DNA of 64,000 nucleotides from Blepharisma japonicum (GCA_949751835.1 CATKHK010000079.1:124001-188000), one strand, 5' to 3'; shown: positions 53,419-64,000, counted from the stretch's first letter. Translations and numbers: made by a program. The notes: generated by a model not told the origin, from the sequence alone.

Positions 53419-54507
53419 TTATATAGCTTTTTTTCTGCGAATTACTTCAGATTTCAGCTCTTTGGGAAGCTGCGCAAATATTTTTCTAATGTCGTCTTGA
53501 TGTTTTAAGCAGAATTCGACACATTTTTCTTTGAGCTCGATGGCTTCGTTTTCGGAGGCGGCGTCCCAGATGGCTTCGAGGTTGTCTTCGTCGATACATT
53601 TTTCAAGCTCGATTTGGATGATTAGCTTGAGACCGTTAACTCGGTAGAGGCCAGCAAGGTAAAGAAGCTCCATGATGTGTTGGTTGTCTGTTTTTAGTTT
53701 TCCTGTATAGAGATATAATAGCATACTTTTTACTGCTTCATATGAGTATCCATTGATTTGGACTTCATTTAAAGAAGCTTCAAGCATTGAGCTAGTTAAC
53801 ATTGCACTAAATATAGGAGATCTTGCACCTAATATTGATTTGTGGACCTTAATTCTTTCTCCACTGTCAACTACTACGTTTAAATCGCTCAGGTTTTCAG
53901 TATCAAATAGCCTTTCTAAATAAATCTCAGTTGCATTTCTCTTATAATTGATAGGCTCTTCATTAGTCCTATAGTCCAATCACTGGGTCATCAGCTCTCT
54001 TTTCCTTTCTTCTTCAGGGCTAATTATTCTTTGTTTCGGCTCCTCAGGCAAAGATTCAGATTTTGTCTCTTCCAATGCAAATTTGCTCATGACGAGGCCG
54101 AGCTCTCGTTTTTCAGCTAAATGCTGCCTTCTTATGATTTCTTCAGGAGAAAGTTCTTGCTTTTTAGGAGGAATTACAGGTTTTTCAATGATTTTGACAG
54201 GTGCTTGGTTACCTGATTGAAATCTTGCTAGCATTTTTTGGCGTCTTTCTTCGTCTCTTCTGGCTTTGTCAGCTTCTAAATTAGGGTTTGGGAGATCTTG
54301 GAAATTGGCTTGGGGAATTTCTTCATCTAAACGGCCACTTCCTCCTTCAAAATGAGGTTGCATGTAGCCATTTGCTTTTAATCAGGCTTGAGAAGGCCCA
54401 TCAAAGCCAAATCCACCATATAGTCCTGGCTCGTTGCCTGTTCTTGCGTGAGGAAATTTAGGCTTTTGAGGAGAGTCTTGGGGCTCAGTGTCAGAATCTG
54501 AATCCAT
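53419..54507 (-). CDS. BTB/POZ-domain protein
   Basis: 362 residues from ATG 54507, TGA read as Trp twice (PSQAWLKANGYM and LMTQWLDYRTNE). Residues 1-175 are low-complexity and charged with Gln/Glu/Arg-rich helices (ARRDEERRQKMLARFQSG). The BTB fold occupies about 195-300: DTENLSDLNVVVDSGERIKV, HKSILGARSPIFSAMLTSSM, VKSMLLYLYTGKL and IMELLYLAGLYRVNGLK. A BACK-like helical tail follows (CVEFCLKHQDDIRKIFAQLP). No kelch or MATH domain. Possibly a cullin-3 adaptor, by family analogy. Its stop lies 22 bp from the PP2C stop (convergent). Confidence 0.82.
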
Positions 54508-55383
54508 TTAATAGAATTTATAATGAAATTTATTGTTATAATGCAGCAATTCTTTCTTCAGCATTCTTATTTTTGGATTCATAGCATGCTTTTTATCAGA
54601 AAACATACAAAATTAAAATAAGCCGGCATTTAATTAGTATCTCTTCCATAAGCCTCAAATTATTATATTTTTATTTCCAAACAGCCATAAAGTTCTTTTA
54701 TCATATACTTAAAAAGTATGATATTACAAAGAAATTGAAAACTTATTTATTGATATCTTTCATCCTTTAGTTATATATAAACTGCTAATCCATTATTTTA
54801 CACTTCGATATGACAAAGCAGAATATCCTTTTCTCTAATCTTAGCATAATCTTGTGAAAGATGCTTTTTAGAGTATTTCAAAGTATAAAACTTTGGATAG
54901 TAGGCGGAAGAATCTTCCATGGAAAAAATACTATATTAGTAATGAATAGTATCAAACAGAGAGACAACAAAATAATGTTAAATACAAATGTTTCTCATTG
55001 TTTTAAAGTTAAATCCAAAACCCCAACAATTCACAAGTTAGCAAGAGGACCTCACAACGCGTAGCCTCGCACTTACTCTATATAGTAAGCCTCGATGATA
55101 ATAATAATAAATTACGGTTATCACCCCTTATGGAGTCAACATTAGTAAGCCTCGATGATAATCTTTTGCAAACTTCTTCATTTTATTGATCCGAAAGAAA
55201 TTAGGGATTATTTAAGTTCTAATAAACTTTTAGGATAGTAAATCATGTCCTATGGTGGCACTCCAAAACGTTCAAAGCACTAATTTTTGACTGTCTTCAA
55301 ATATATATTATATAATCTCTAAATATTTGATACAATCTACCAATATAAGTCTAATAATTCCATATTTGGTAAAATATTCTGAT
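54508..55383. other. AT-rich spacer with direct repeat
   Basis: About 875 bp without a supported gene. It holds the 20-bp direct repeat listed separately, in a locally more GC-rich stretch (about 55040-55165). Confidence 0.55.
55083..55162. repeat. 20-bp direct repeat, period 60
   Basis: TAGTAAGCCTCGATGATAAT occurs at 55083-55102 and, identically, at 55143-55162, exactly 60 bases apart. A related GTAGCCTCG lies just before at about 55062. Confidence 0.85.
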
Positions 55384-58050
55384 ATGCAGCTCACAATTCG
55401 CAATATCTCAGAACTAATTTATGATAGGCTCATTCCTGAAGCTTCTAATATTGACAACCCACTTCTCCAAAAAATTGTCTCTATTAATTGCAGCCAAGAC
55501 TTGCCAGATCTCTTGCAACTAGAAAACGAAGTATTTTCTTATGATTTTCAGGACAACTCAACTGCTAATCTTACTATTTTAATATATGAATCTTGCTGTT
55601 TTCAAGTATCTTTATATTCTAATCCTTTCAATTCAAAAATACTAGAATTTTCTATTGATAAGCTTTGAAACATCAGCAAAAGGTGCTCTTATTTTATTAG
55701 AGAAGATTCAATTCGTGAAATTCTTCATCGAATAGTTTATATTATTACCTCAAATGATGTCAATGAAAACCCAGAAAATTGGTTAGAACAAATAAATCGG
55801 CTGAAAAGAATGATGTTTTATTTGTTTGACGATGAATTAGCTGAGTTGGCAAGCAAAAATTTCAAGGATAAATATAAAAATATAAAATGGAGCCTCAAAA
55901 TAGTTTCAGCTTTAGAATGAGCTGGACTGGCAATTCCGTTGACAAAAAGATCAAAACTTAAAGAAGCATTTGCATTTTTGTCAACAAAATCAAAAGAAAA
56001 TGAAATAATTAAAAAATCAAGCTGATATAAAAAAGAGAAATTTTTAAGCTGAATTAACAATATGGATGAGTCACCTACGAATCTAATGGTAGCTAAGATA
56101 GCTTTTGAAATGTATTTGCCTATGAGTGAATACTTAAATAATGAAGATTTATATGATAAGGATTGATTTAAAATAGAAAGTGAAATATTTTTAAATTTTT
56201 TAGGAAACTTTCCAGAGGAAATAAGAATATCATTAATTGATGCAATGAAAAAATATAAATTATCAAGCCAAAAATATAAAAAAGATAAAATTCTCAATAT
56301 TTTGTCAAAAATTATAATTGACGACCCTGATTTATATTTAAATTTTCAATTACTTGGATTTACACTATTCAAGCCACTTGAATTGCACCCAAAATTAGTT
56401 TCTTCAAAAAGAGAAGTTAAATATCATAAAAAAATATTGCATTCAAATAAGTTTTCAGCACCAGAAGTAAAGGTCCAAAAAGCACATATCATTTTAAACG
56501 GAAAAAAAGTATATGTAGCTGTAAAAACTTATTCTTGCAAAAATCCTGATTTATTATATAAATTCCAAAAAGAGCGCGATATTTTGTATATGCTATCAGG
56601 GAAACATAAAGTTTTTTTAAAATTTTATGGGTCATTTTGGTCTAAAAAGAAATTAAATAATGAAACAATTTATTCGTTCTCAATAGTAATGAAACTATGT
56701 GAGAAATCTTTAAATGATGATATAGAAAATAGCGCGAAATACTCAGAAATAAAATGCTACAATATCATTGGTATGCTACTTGAAGGGTTTACTATTTTAG
56801 AGAGAATGGAAATTTATCATCATGATATCAAGCCTCATAATATATTGCTTACTAAAAAAGGAATCCCGAAAATTGCAGATTTTGGAATATCAATACTTGG
56901 GTTAAGATGAAATTCTGCATACGGCCAGTCAAAATCTGACTTATTAAAAGGTACAATGCATTATATATCTCCAGAACTTGCAGAGGCCCGTGATAGTTTC
57001 AAACAAAATCCAAATTTAAAATTTATTATTAGTCCAAGATATACTGATATTTATTCTTTAGGATTAGTTTTGTCTGAAATTTGAAAATTAAAGCCTTTTC
57101 ATCCGGATAATGACAAAAAGTTTAATGAAATAATTTCAAAAATGCTCAATAAAAACTATTGGGAAAGATTTGGAATGTTTTCAATATATTACCAATTTAT
57201 TAATTTTCTTGGTAAAGACAGGCCTGATAACGCTCTGAGTTTATCTAGTTTTGAAGCTTCAGAATTTTGTGATGAAAATAATTTTGCGAGAAGTTCTAAT
57301 TATATGGATAGATTTTTTAAAAATTGTATTTATAAGAATCCTCCTGAAAAATGAGGAAACTTTAAAAAAGAAATTATCATTAGTGGGACACATATCCCTG
57401 ATAATAAAGATGTTGGAGCAATAATATTGTCTAATCCTAACCAAATGGAGCTTATCCCTTATAAAAATGAAGCTCAAACTTGATTAGAAATTTCCCAAAA
57501 AAATAATGAAGCAATTCTACTAGTTTTTAAATTTTTCCATATAAATGATGACCAAGAAAAATTGAGTAAACTTGTAATAATAACAGAAAAAATGATAAAT
57601 AATTCATTATATGAAGAAATATCTAATAGATTTTTAATTGAAGAAAAATACTCTGAAAATGATATTTTAAAATTTTTATGTAAGCCATTCATGAAAAGCT
57701 TTTTAAAAATAGTGGAAAATTCAGATATTTATTTAAATAATGACTTCACGAAATCGTTTATGGAGACTGAAAATGGATTTAAATTGGTGCCTTTTATAAG
57801 AAATGAAAACGAAGTTATACGTGGTTTATCTGAAAATAGAGAGTTTTTAAGCTTTAATTCTTTAGGTAATATGATTTATAGTATGGCAACTTTAAAATTT
57901 GATTACAATGATTTCATTACAGAAATAGAAATTTTTGCAGAGGAATTAACCAATTCTTATATGAGAAGAGAATTTTTATTAAAATTTGAAGAAATTCTCA
58001 TAAAATTCTTAGGAGAGATTTCTTTAAATGATATTTTATCATTATTCTAA
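55384..58050 (+). CDS. Large protein with a central kinase domain
   Basis: 888 residues from the first in-frame ATG of a frame that stays open somewhat further upstream. TGA is Trp at many places. The N-terminal ~330 residues are helical with no recognised domain. The kinase has VYVAVKTYSC (Lys381), IYHHDIKPHNILL (Asp481), KIADFGISIL (Asp499), LLKGTMHYISPELAEARD and DIYSLGLVLSEIW. HHD replaces HRD, so a non-RD type of control is likely. The glycine loop is not obvious. A ~280-residue helical C-terminus follows. The sequence is much more AT- and Lys/Asn/Ile-rich than WEE1. It could be a ciliate-specific expanded kinase. Confidence 0.82.
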
Positions 58051-59278
58051 TGGAATTTTTATATTCAGCTAAAGCAACATTATTTTATATAATTATTAAA
58101 TCGTTAAACAATGCCATTAATATTTTTTTAATTAAAAATTCATTAGTATTAATCCTCTCTTCAAAACTGAACTCAAAAAGATTAAAAATCCCTGAGATCA
58201 AGACATAAGAAGTTTTCAGGGCGAGCTTTTCGCTAGATTTTTCTGATAATTCAGTTGTATCTTGTCCGCAAAGAGAAGACCTTGAATGTGAGCATCTCTG
58301 CAACCTTAAAACAAGCTATCCTCCCTTTGAGGGATTTTTCACATGAGTATAGACAGAAGAATGCTTCGACTTGGTCTCTTGAGCAACGTTTAAAAATCTT
58401 CCCTTGACTTAAATCTAGGGTTAGCAGAGATAATTATCCTGACCTGATGCTAGCAAATTAGTTTTTTAACGATTCTCTTTTTTTTATTGCACAAGCTAGA
58501 TTTTTCTTGACTTTTATTTAATTTAGGGAAGGTTAATTCATGAATTTTTAAAGCCACTTAATATTTAGAATAGGGGCTCCTCCATCTTTTCTAAAGATTG
58601 ACTATCTATTCAATTACTTTTTTTCCTTGAAAAATCTGTCAAATTTATTCTATTTTTTAAGCTGCTTTAGAGTTAAATTCATTTATTATTTGCAATAAGA
58701 TTTATCATTAATTCAACGGACCATCAGGATAATAAACCTTTAGATCTGTTAGTGCTCTTTTTCTTCTTCTTTGAAATTAATACATTTAAAATTTCTTCTT
58801 TCATCATCTTTTTAGCTTATCCTGCATCATAAAAGATATTTCATACTCTTCATACGCTGAAAAAGGCCTGTCTCACACACTTTTACTGATTTAATAAGCG
58901 CACGAAATTTATTTCTCTTTAATTTCTCCATTTTATTTGCAATTAAGTAGGCGTTTTAGAAAGACTATTTTTTTCTAGGTAGAAGGGTCATGAGTTTGAA
59001 TTCCAATATTAGCAAGTTCTCCTAATCTTGTGTCCTTATCCTCAATTAGACTCTATAGTAAATCTTTAGATGATATTTTATTATAAATATCACACAATGT
59101 AGGTTTTGGTATAAGCTCAAAATATTCTTCTAATACAGCAGTAAACATCTTCTTCTTATTTATTAAAAAATTATTTCAAAGCCATTTCTATAATTACTAC
59201 ATACAAAAGGTCTAGCTAATAGCCTCAATTATATTTCCTATAAAATAAATCATAAGAGATTAATAGAATTTACATAAT
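58051..59278. other. Spacer with decayed coding-like fragments
   Basis: About 1.2 kb. On the minus strand, 58320-58450 (RCSRDQVEAFFCLYSCEKSL-like), 58085-58303 (RCSHSRSSLCGQDTTELSEK) and about 59030-59155 (FTAVLEEYFELIPKPTLCDI) read as protein-like pieces in different frames, interrupted by stops. No recognised family. The stretch 58200-58450 is less AT-rich than its flanks. Confidence 0.4.
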
Positions 59279-61054
59279 TTATTTAAAAGGCCTTTTTCTT
59301 TCTGCTGATTTTGAATTCCTCGGTACCAATGGAGACTTTTCCAAACTTGTCCTGATTTTACTCTGCGAAGAAATAGTTGGCTTGAAAAATCTAGATAATG
59401 GCGAAATTTTTACATGAGATTTCTGGTCATTTTCTTTATTTTGTTTTAAAGAATCACTAGTAGAAACTGATGTTTTTCTGTCATATATAGCCCTTGGGGT
59501 GTTTACATCTGAACTAGGAGGCGAAAAGAACGTCATTAAATGATGGGAATTGAAGGAGTCTTCATTATCAAACGCAATAGGACAGTCAACTGGGTTTGAT
59601 AATTGTAAAAAGTCTTCAAGAGCTACAAGATTTACTCCAATTTTTACCACGACCTGATTATTATGAGCTTGTAGGTAAAAATCTTTGCCATTTATAGAAT
59701 ACAAGTTATTTTGGATTTTTGTCAGAGTGCCACGGAATCTGTGCCTACGAAGGGTATCTTGGACTAAGCTATGAAGAAAAGAGCTTTGAAGATTCTGCAG
59801 CTCATTCTGGGAATCTAAAAGTCCATTTGCTAAAGCTTGCTTTTCTCCATCTGCAGCTACCAATTTCATAGTTAAATATTTTACGTGCTCTTCTAATTTC
59901 TCTTTTCCAGCCTTCAAGTCTTCAATTTCCTTGCTTTTTTCTTCTCCATTTTTCTCAAAATTTCTCAATTTTTCATCTTTTTCTTTACTTATTTTTTCTA
60001 AATTTTCTATTTTTGCTTCCAATTCTTTATATTTCACCTGCAATTCTTTATGGCTTTCATTTTCTTTGTCGCAGTTTTTGTTTCATTCATTTCCTATACT
60101 TTCCAACATATTTTGGAGCTCTTTTCTTCGTCTTTCTGACTCAAATAAATTCTCTTTAGTCATTGAAAGCTCTTTTTTAAGCTCGCTAAGCTTTGCTGTT
60201 GTGATTTCTGCTTGGATTCTTGTAGAGAAGTCGCTTAATTGCTTTTTTTCTCCTTCGAGCGACCTAGTTGCACCTTGAAGCCTCGTGATTTCGTTCATAG
60301 CTTCTGTAATTTCTATATCTTTTTGCTCCAATAGTTTTAACAAAGAATTTTCTCTGGTTTGAGACGTCTCCATGGCTTCTTCAAATTCTTGAGAAATTTT
60401 AATAATTCGTGAATCCTGTGACTCCCTTCTGTCTTGCTCAAACTTAAGCTGAGTTTGACACAAATTCAGCTGATGTGTCAGTTCCTGGGTCAACGCAATT
60501 TGTTTTTTATATAAAACCCGCAGCTTATCTGAATTTTCTGTTACAGAAGTCTCAGGGTCTATAGAAAAAGTATCATGGATTGGGCTTTCCGGAGACTTTG
60601 AGCTAGAAGTAATTGATGCGTCTAAATCCTCATTGTACTCGTCATAAGACGCATTTTTATCACAGAGAGGAATTCTTGGCATCGTCGAGTCTAAATTTTC
60701 TTTAATGACGCTGTCTACTGATATAAGTAATCTTGGGCTTTTTGTTGATTCCGGGACTTCGCTTAAAAAGTCTTCAGCTTTATTAGCAAATATTGGAAGC
60801 CAAATTGTGGTATTATAAGGCAACTTTTCCACTGAAAAACTGACGCTGCCGTAGCAGCCGTCATCGTTACTCATTTCTTTGATTGTTAATCTTGCAGTCC
60901 CAGTGACAGGTAAATCCACAATATTTTCGTTTCCGAGATTTATAGGTGTGATGACGTCTAAAAGTCTGTTTTCTACTGAAATATAGCACCCCAGCGTCTC
61001 TGTGCTCCATGGTCCTTCTGCTTTAAGTAATTGAAACTCAAGGACATTTGACAT
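59279..61054 (-). CDS. Coiled-coil protein with N-terminal C2-like and C-terminal GAR-like domains
   Basis: 591 residues, TGA=Trp at SIGNEWNKNCD. Residues about 1-115 form a beta-rich region (VLEFQLLKAEGPWSTETLGC, GTARLTIKEMSNDDGCYGSV) compatible with a C2-like domain. A long coiled coil covers about 180-420 (DKLRVLYKKQIALTQELTHQ, LEKISKEKDEKLRNFEKNGE). Near 430-475, RFRGTLTKIQNNLYSINGKD, FYLQAHNNQVVVKIGVNLVA and LEDFL recall a GAS2-related (GAR) microtubule-binding module, an assignment read by eye. A basic Ser-rich tail ends KRPFK. A cytoskeletal scaffold seems likely. It lies upstream on the same strand from nothing obvious; the sugar transporter precedes it by 51 bp. Confidence 0.68.
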
Positions 61055-61105
61055 TATTCAAATTTTAACGTAAAGGAAATTATGTTAAAATGGCTGATAT
61101 TAATA

Positions 61106-62582
61106 TTATGAAGTCGTGTCTTTTTCGTTGGCTTTTTCGTTTAGCTCCGTCCTCTCAACTACATATGCTCTTGAAAAGAAAAATAACTAAATAGATCTTA
61201 CCACTCCACAGAAAAATAAGAAAAATGCATACAAAAACTCCCACCATCAGTTTGAGGCTTCAAAAAAACTGTCAAAACCTACCAAAGCTACCACAAATGT
61301 AGTAAGTGTCCAGGTAACTGCACTAGTAATTGCAATCCCTTTATCGCAAAGTATGTCAGCATTATAAAGCCACATAATCGGACCTATTGAAATTTCAAAG
61401 AAAAATACATAAATAGCAATTATTGCTATTTTTGTCCCAATTAAAACTTGATTATCTTCATAAATGCTGAATGGCTCTAAAATTAGTAAAAGAATATAGC
61501 ACGAGCCCATTCCTACTGCTCCAATCTCTAGCATCTGTTTTTTGCCTTTATGATAAAGGAAATATACTATTAAAAAGGCTGAACTTCAGTTAATAATCCC
61601 AAAAAGAATAGTAAAATAGTCTTGTGAACTTTTGCTTGAGTTTGATTCTTTCATCAAAGCTGTCGAGTGGTATATAATCATATTAATCCCTGTAAACTGC
61701 TGCAAAATCGCTACTGTGCAGCCAAGTTTCAGCCCACGTTTATGGATTTCCATTGTAAATAAGTCTTTATAGCTAACTACTTTATTTTCTTGGTCAGGGT
61801 TCGGATCAATAATATTCCCAAAAGAGTCTTTTAAGTCTTGATTATAATAAAGCCAGCTCATCAATGCTATAGCGTCATTGCGACGGTTGGACATTCACAG
61901 ATAAGTCGGGGTTTCGTTATCAAATTTTCAATACATTAAGAATAGATGTAGGATAGATATAGCAATTGGGAATGCAAAAGCTAGGGCATTTGTAATGGAT
62001 GAATGGGTTTGGCACGCAAGAGTTCCTAAACAGTAAGAAATTAAAATTCCAAGGGTAATCATCACTTGGTTCATGGCTGCTAGGCTGTTATAGGTTTCTA
62101 TAGGGGTTAATTCTCGGACTGTATAGAGAATACTGTAAAGTGGAACTAAAAAACTGGAAATTCCTGAGTTGAGGCCGCATATGAAGTGGCCAATATCGAA
62201 GACAGGGGTGAAGTGATTGCTTGCGTCTCCGTGGCTGGGAAATCCACCATCACCTATTCCGAAAATGATACTAACGGTGCACTATTTATATCATACAATT
62301 GCTGAACCAATAATATTAAGGATATCGCTACATAGAAAAGCCTTTAATCTTCCAAAAGAGCTGCTTATTCAAGCTCCCAAAAAGCAGCCAAAAATCGCTC
62401 CAAATGGCATTCATATTTGGAAGAGAAATTTGTTTGGACTGCCCTCATGAAGTCTTGATAAAAAAGGATTGAGAATTCCTGCATGGTAGCCTTAATAAAA
62501 TCTACCAAATAAAAACGAAGATAAAGAGGCTGTGACTGCTAAACAATAGAAATATGAGCTGAGTTAAAATTTACATCTTCAT
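61106..62582 (-). CDS. MFS sugar-transporter-family protein with four tiny introns
   Basis: 471 residues after removing introns of 16, 15, 15 and 15 nt; the spliced length is an exact multiple of three. The N-terminus MKISYFYCLAVTASLSSFLF reads straight into FGYHAGILNP, the family's GY motif in helix 1. Next come FQIWMPFGAIFGCFLGAWIS and SSFGRLKAFL (the GRK/R loop), VPLYSILYTVRELTPIETYN (E...P loop), KFDNETPTYLWMSNRRNDAI (PESPRYL-like), LQQFTGINMIIYHSTALM (QQxxGxNxxxYY) and EISIGPIMWLYNADILCDKG (GPxxWxxxxEI). Substrate is likely a hexose or polyol, by family. Loss of some canonical Arg/Glu residues is noted. With the standard code and no introns this gene dissolves into fragments. Confidence 0.85.
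61187..61201 (-). other. 15-nt intron 4 of the sugar transporter
   Basis: Minus strand GTAAGATCTATTTAG; joins FLFFCGV to LFFFSRAYVVE. Confidence 0.88.
62282..62296 (-). other. 15-nt intron 3 of the sugar transporter
   Basis: Minus strand GTATGATATAAATAG; joins IIGSAI to CTVSIIFGIGD. Confidence 0.88.
62490..62504 (-). other. 15-nt intron 2 of the sugar transporter
   Basis: Minus strand GTAGATTTTATTAAG (ends AAG, not TAG). It splits the Gly codon of the FGYHAG motif, which is restored only by splicing. Confidence 0.85.
62559..62574 (-). other. 16-nt intron 1 of the sugar transporter
   Basis: Minus strand GTAAATTTTAACTCAG; joins ATG AAG AT to C TCA TAT, six bases after the start codon's last base. 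Confidence 0.82.
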
Positions 62583-62796
62583 GGTTGCTTATTTATAATT
62601 TTATTACAGAAAAAAGTTGTGAAAAAACCAATCAAGATCACAATTATTAGTCAATAAAGAATTTTTAAGCCAAAATATAAATAAATAAAGAAATTTAAGG
62701 AGTTTGTGGAAAGAATTGAATAAAATATATTTTTATAGATATTTAAGGGTAAAGACCATCTCCGCATATAGCTGGTTATTTTAAAATACTTTTAAA

Positions 62797-64000
62797 TTAT
62801 TTCTTCTTCAGCTGCTGGGTAATATCTTTCAAAAGATTTTCCCTATCCTTTTTGCTGAGCTCGTTTTTTTCTGTAAACTCTTTCACAACATCTTCTGCAG
62901 TATCAGTGCTATTGAAATGGATAATTTTAGTAACACCTTTTACTGTAGCTTTAACATTTAATTTTTTTCCAGCTGCTGCCTTATTTGGGGTTTTTGATTT
63001 ATTTTCTTCAATTTTTTTAGTTGATTTTTGTTTGACTAGTTTGGTTTCTTCTTCAATAGTTTCCCCATTGCCTTCTTCTACATGCTGGCTCCAAGGAGTT
63101 GTTTTTTCTTCTTCGACTTTATTGATTTCGTGGCTTTCTTGCTGAGTTTCAGTTTTTTTCTCTTCTGAGACAGGCTGCCCAGAGCTTTTTCCTTTTTTGT
63201 GCTTAATTTTTTTCTCTTCTTTTGGAAGAGCTTTTGTCTCGTCTTTATTTTTCAATGAAGAGGCCTCTTTTTGTTCTTCTTCTTTGGTAGGCTCTTGTTC
63301 AGAAGCTTTTGGGATTGTTTTTTGTTTAAGTTTTAGAGTCTTTTTAGATTTTTGCTCTTCTTTGGGTGGCTCTTCGATTTTTGAAGAAGAATTGGCTTTC
63401 CGCTTCTTTTTAGGAGGAACTGGGGATGCTGGCTTGTCTTGTTTTTCTTCTTCAGGATTGATTGGAGTGGCTTCAATTTTGACCTCTTCTTTTATAAGAG
63501 CTGGTTCTTGCTTTACAATAGTTATTACTTCTTCTTTTTTCAACTCCTCAACTTTCTGCTCAACTTTCTGTTCTACTTCAACATTTATTTCTTTTTTAAC
63601 AGTAATTTTCTCATTAGATTTTGATTTTTTAATTGTTTTTGTAGTTTTTTCAATGCCTACCAAGGAGCTATGCTTTGCTTCGCCTCGAATTTTTTTCTTT
63701 TCTTCTGAAGCTGTATTTAGCGCCTTTTTTAAAGCAGATTCCTTTTCTTGTTTAATTTCTACGCCTTCTGATTGAGCTCTGATAAGATCCAAATTTTTAA
63801 CTGTAATTAGCTCGTCTGTATTTATATGAAGTTCTTCCTTCTTTTTCACAATTTCATTATTAGGTTCAGCTTGTTTTTCAGGGATAGAAGTTCTATCAGT
63901 TGTAAGATCAGATATATTGCTAAGACTTTGGGATTTTCCCAACTTTTCAGCTTCTCCAATATTTTCTATTTTTATTCCAACTTTTTTGCCGATTTTGGAT
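62797..64000 (-). CDS. Lys/Glu-rich low-complexity protein, 5' end outside window
   Basis: The minus-strand frame is open from TAA at 62797-62799 to the right edge (about 400 residues visible), so the start is not in the window. Most of it is Lys, Glu, Ser, Thr and Pro in repeats such as VEQKVEQKVEELKKEE and EEQKSKKTLKLKQK. The last ~60 residues are better ordered: KKLNVKATVKGVTKIIHFNS, TDTAEDVVKEFTEKN and ELSKKDRENLLKDITQQLKK, a ubiquitin- or UBX-like pattern at best. Could be a nucleolar or cytoskeletal filler protein; no firm family. Confidence 0.65.
   Translation of the reverse strand, partial: SKIGKKVGIKIENIGEAEKLGKSQSLSNISDLTTDRTSIPEKQAEPNNEIVKKKEELHINTDELITVKNLDLIRAQSEGVEIKQEKESALKKALNTASEEKKKIRGEAKHSSLVGIEKTTKTIKKSKSNEKITVKKEINVEVEQKVEQKVEELKKEEVITIVKQEPALIKEEVKIEATPINPEEEKQDKPASPVPPKKKRKANSSSKIEEPPKEEQKSKKTLKLKQKTIPKASEQEPTKEEEQKEASSLKNKDETKALPKEEKKIKHKKGKSSGQPVSEEKKTETQQESHEINKVEEEKTTPWSQHVEEGNGETIEEETKLVKQKSTKKIEENKSKTPNKAAAGKKLNVKATVKGVTKIIHFNSTDTAEDVVKEFTEKNELSKKDRENLLKDITQQLKKK

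Noticed and set aside
58420-58440. Telomere-like AGGGTTAG
   Set aside because: Single occurrence inside coding-like debris, no tandem repeat.
58980-59010. tRNA-like T-arm (GTTTGAATTCC)
   Set aside because: No matching acceptor stem, anticodon loop or D-arm around it.
1-64000. Bacterial or archaeal origin with many short ORFs
   Set aside because: The short frames are exons of larger genes broken by TGA=Trp and 15/16-nt introns; gene content is eukaryotic.

Overview
The window looks like nuclear, probably macronuclear, DNA of a heterotrich ciliate, most likely Blepharisma or a close relative. Three things seen in the sequence point this way. (1) The DNA is AT-rich and carries typical eukaryotic genes: eL18, AP-3 delta, WEE1, an IP3 receptor, WDR44 and SPEF1. 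(2) Nearly all genes read straight through TGA at places where homologues carry tryptophan, and end at TAA or TAG. UGA=Trp with UAA/UAG stops is known from Blepharisma. (3) Genes are broken by extremely short introns of 15 or 16 nt (GT...AG, mostly GTA...TAG). I place ten with confidence and one tentatively. With the standard code most genes here look falsely fragmented.

Layout. 1-6.5 kb: end of an unknown gene, eL18, AP-3 delta (convergent with eL18, 5 bp apart), a small unknown gene, an FMC1-like protein and a WEE1 kinase. 6.6-8.9 kb: an unrecognised 654-aa Trp-rich ORF with different base composition, followed by a short tandem repeat. 9.3-25.8 kb: a run of membrane and ion-homeostasis genes: P5B ATPase (ATP13A-like), PX-WD40 protein, two tandem TMBIM/Lifeguard-like proteins, SLC30A9-like zinc transporter and a 2867-aa IP3-receptor-type calcium channel. 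26-29 kb: a basic protein with one 16-nt intron, a ZAR1-type zinc-finger protein and a two-ubiquitin-like-domain protein.

29-43.8 kb is gene-poor, very AT-rich and full of tandem duplications and wrecks. It holds a decayed copy of the 26.1-kb gene, a duplicated convergent gene pair in which each copy has lost the opposite partner, an amidase gene beside its pseudogene, a three-member C2H2 zinc-finger family (one broken), and a dual-specificity-phosphatase-like gene.

43.8-64 kb is dense again: SPEF1-like protein, SANBR/KIAA1841-like BTB protein, three tandem HMG-box-like paralogues, WDR44-like WD40 protein, PP2C phosphatase, BTB protein, an 888-aa protein with a central kinase domain, a C2/coiled-coil protein, a sugar transporter with four 15/16-nt introns, and a Lys/Glu-rich protein running off the window.

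I saw no operons, CRISPR arrays, tRNA or rRNA genes, and no convincing intact transposon. All functional calls come from reading motifs by eye. No search was run.
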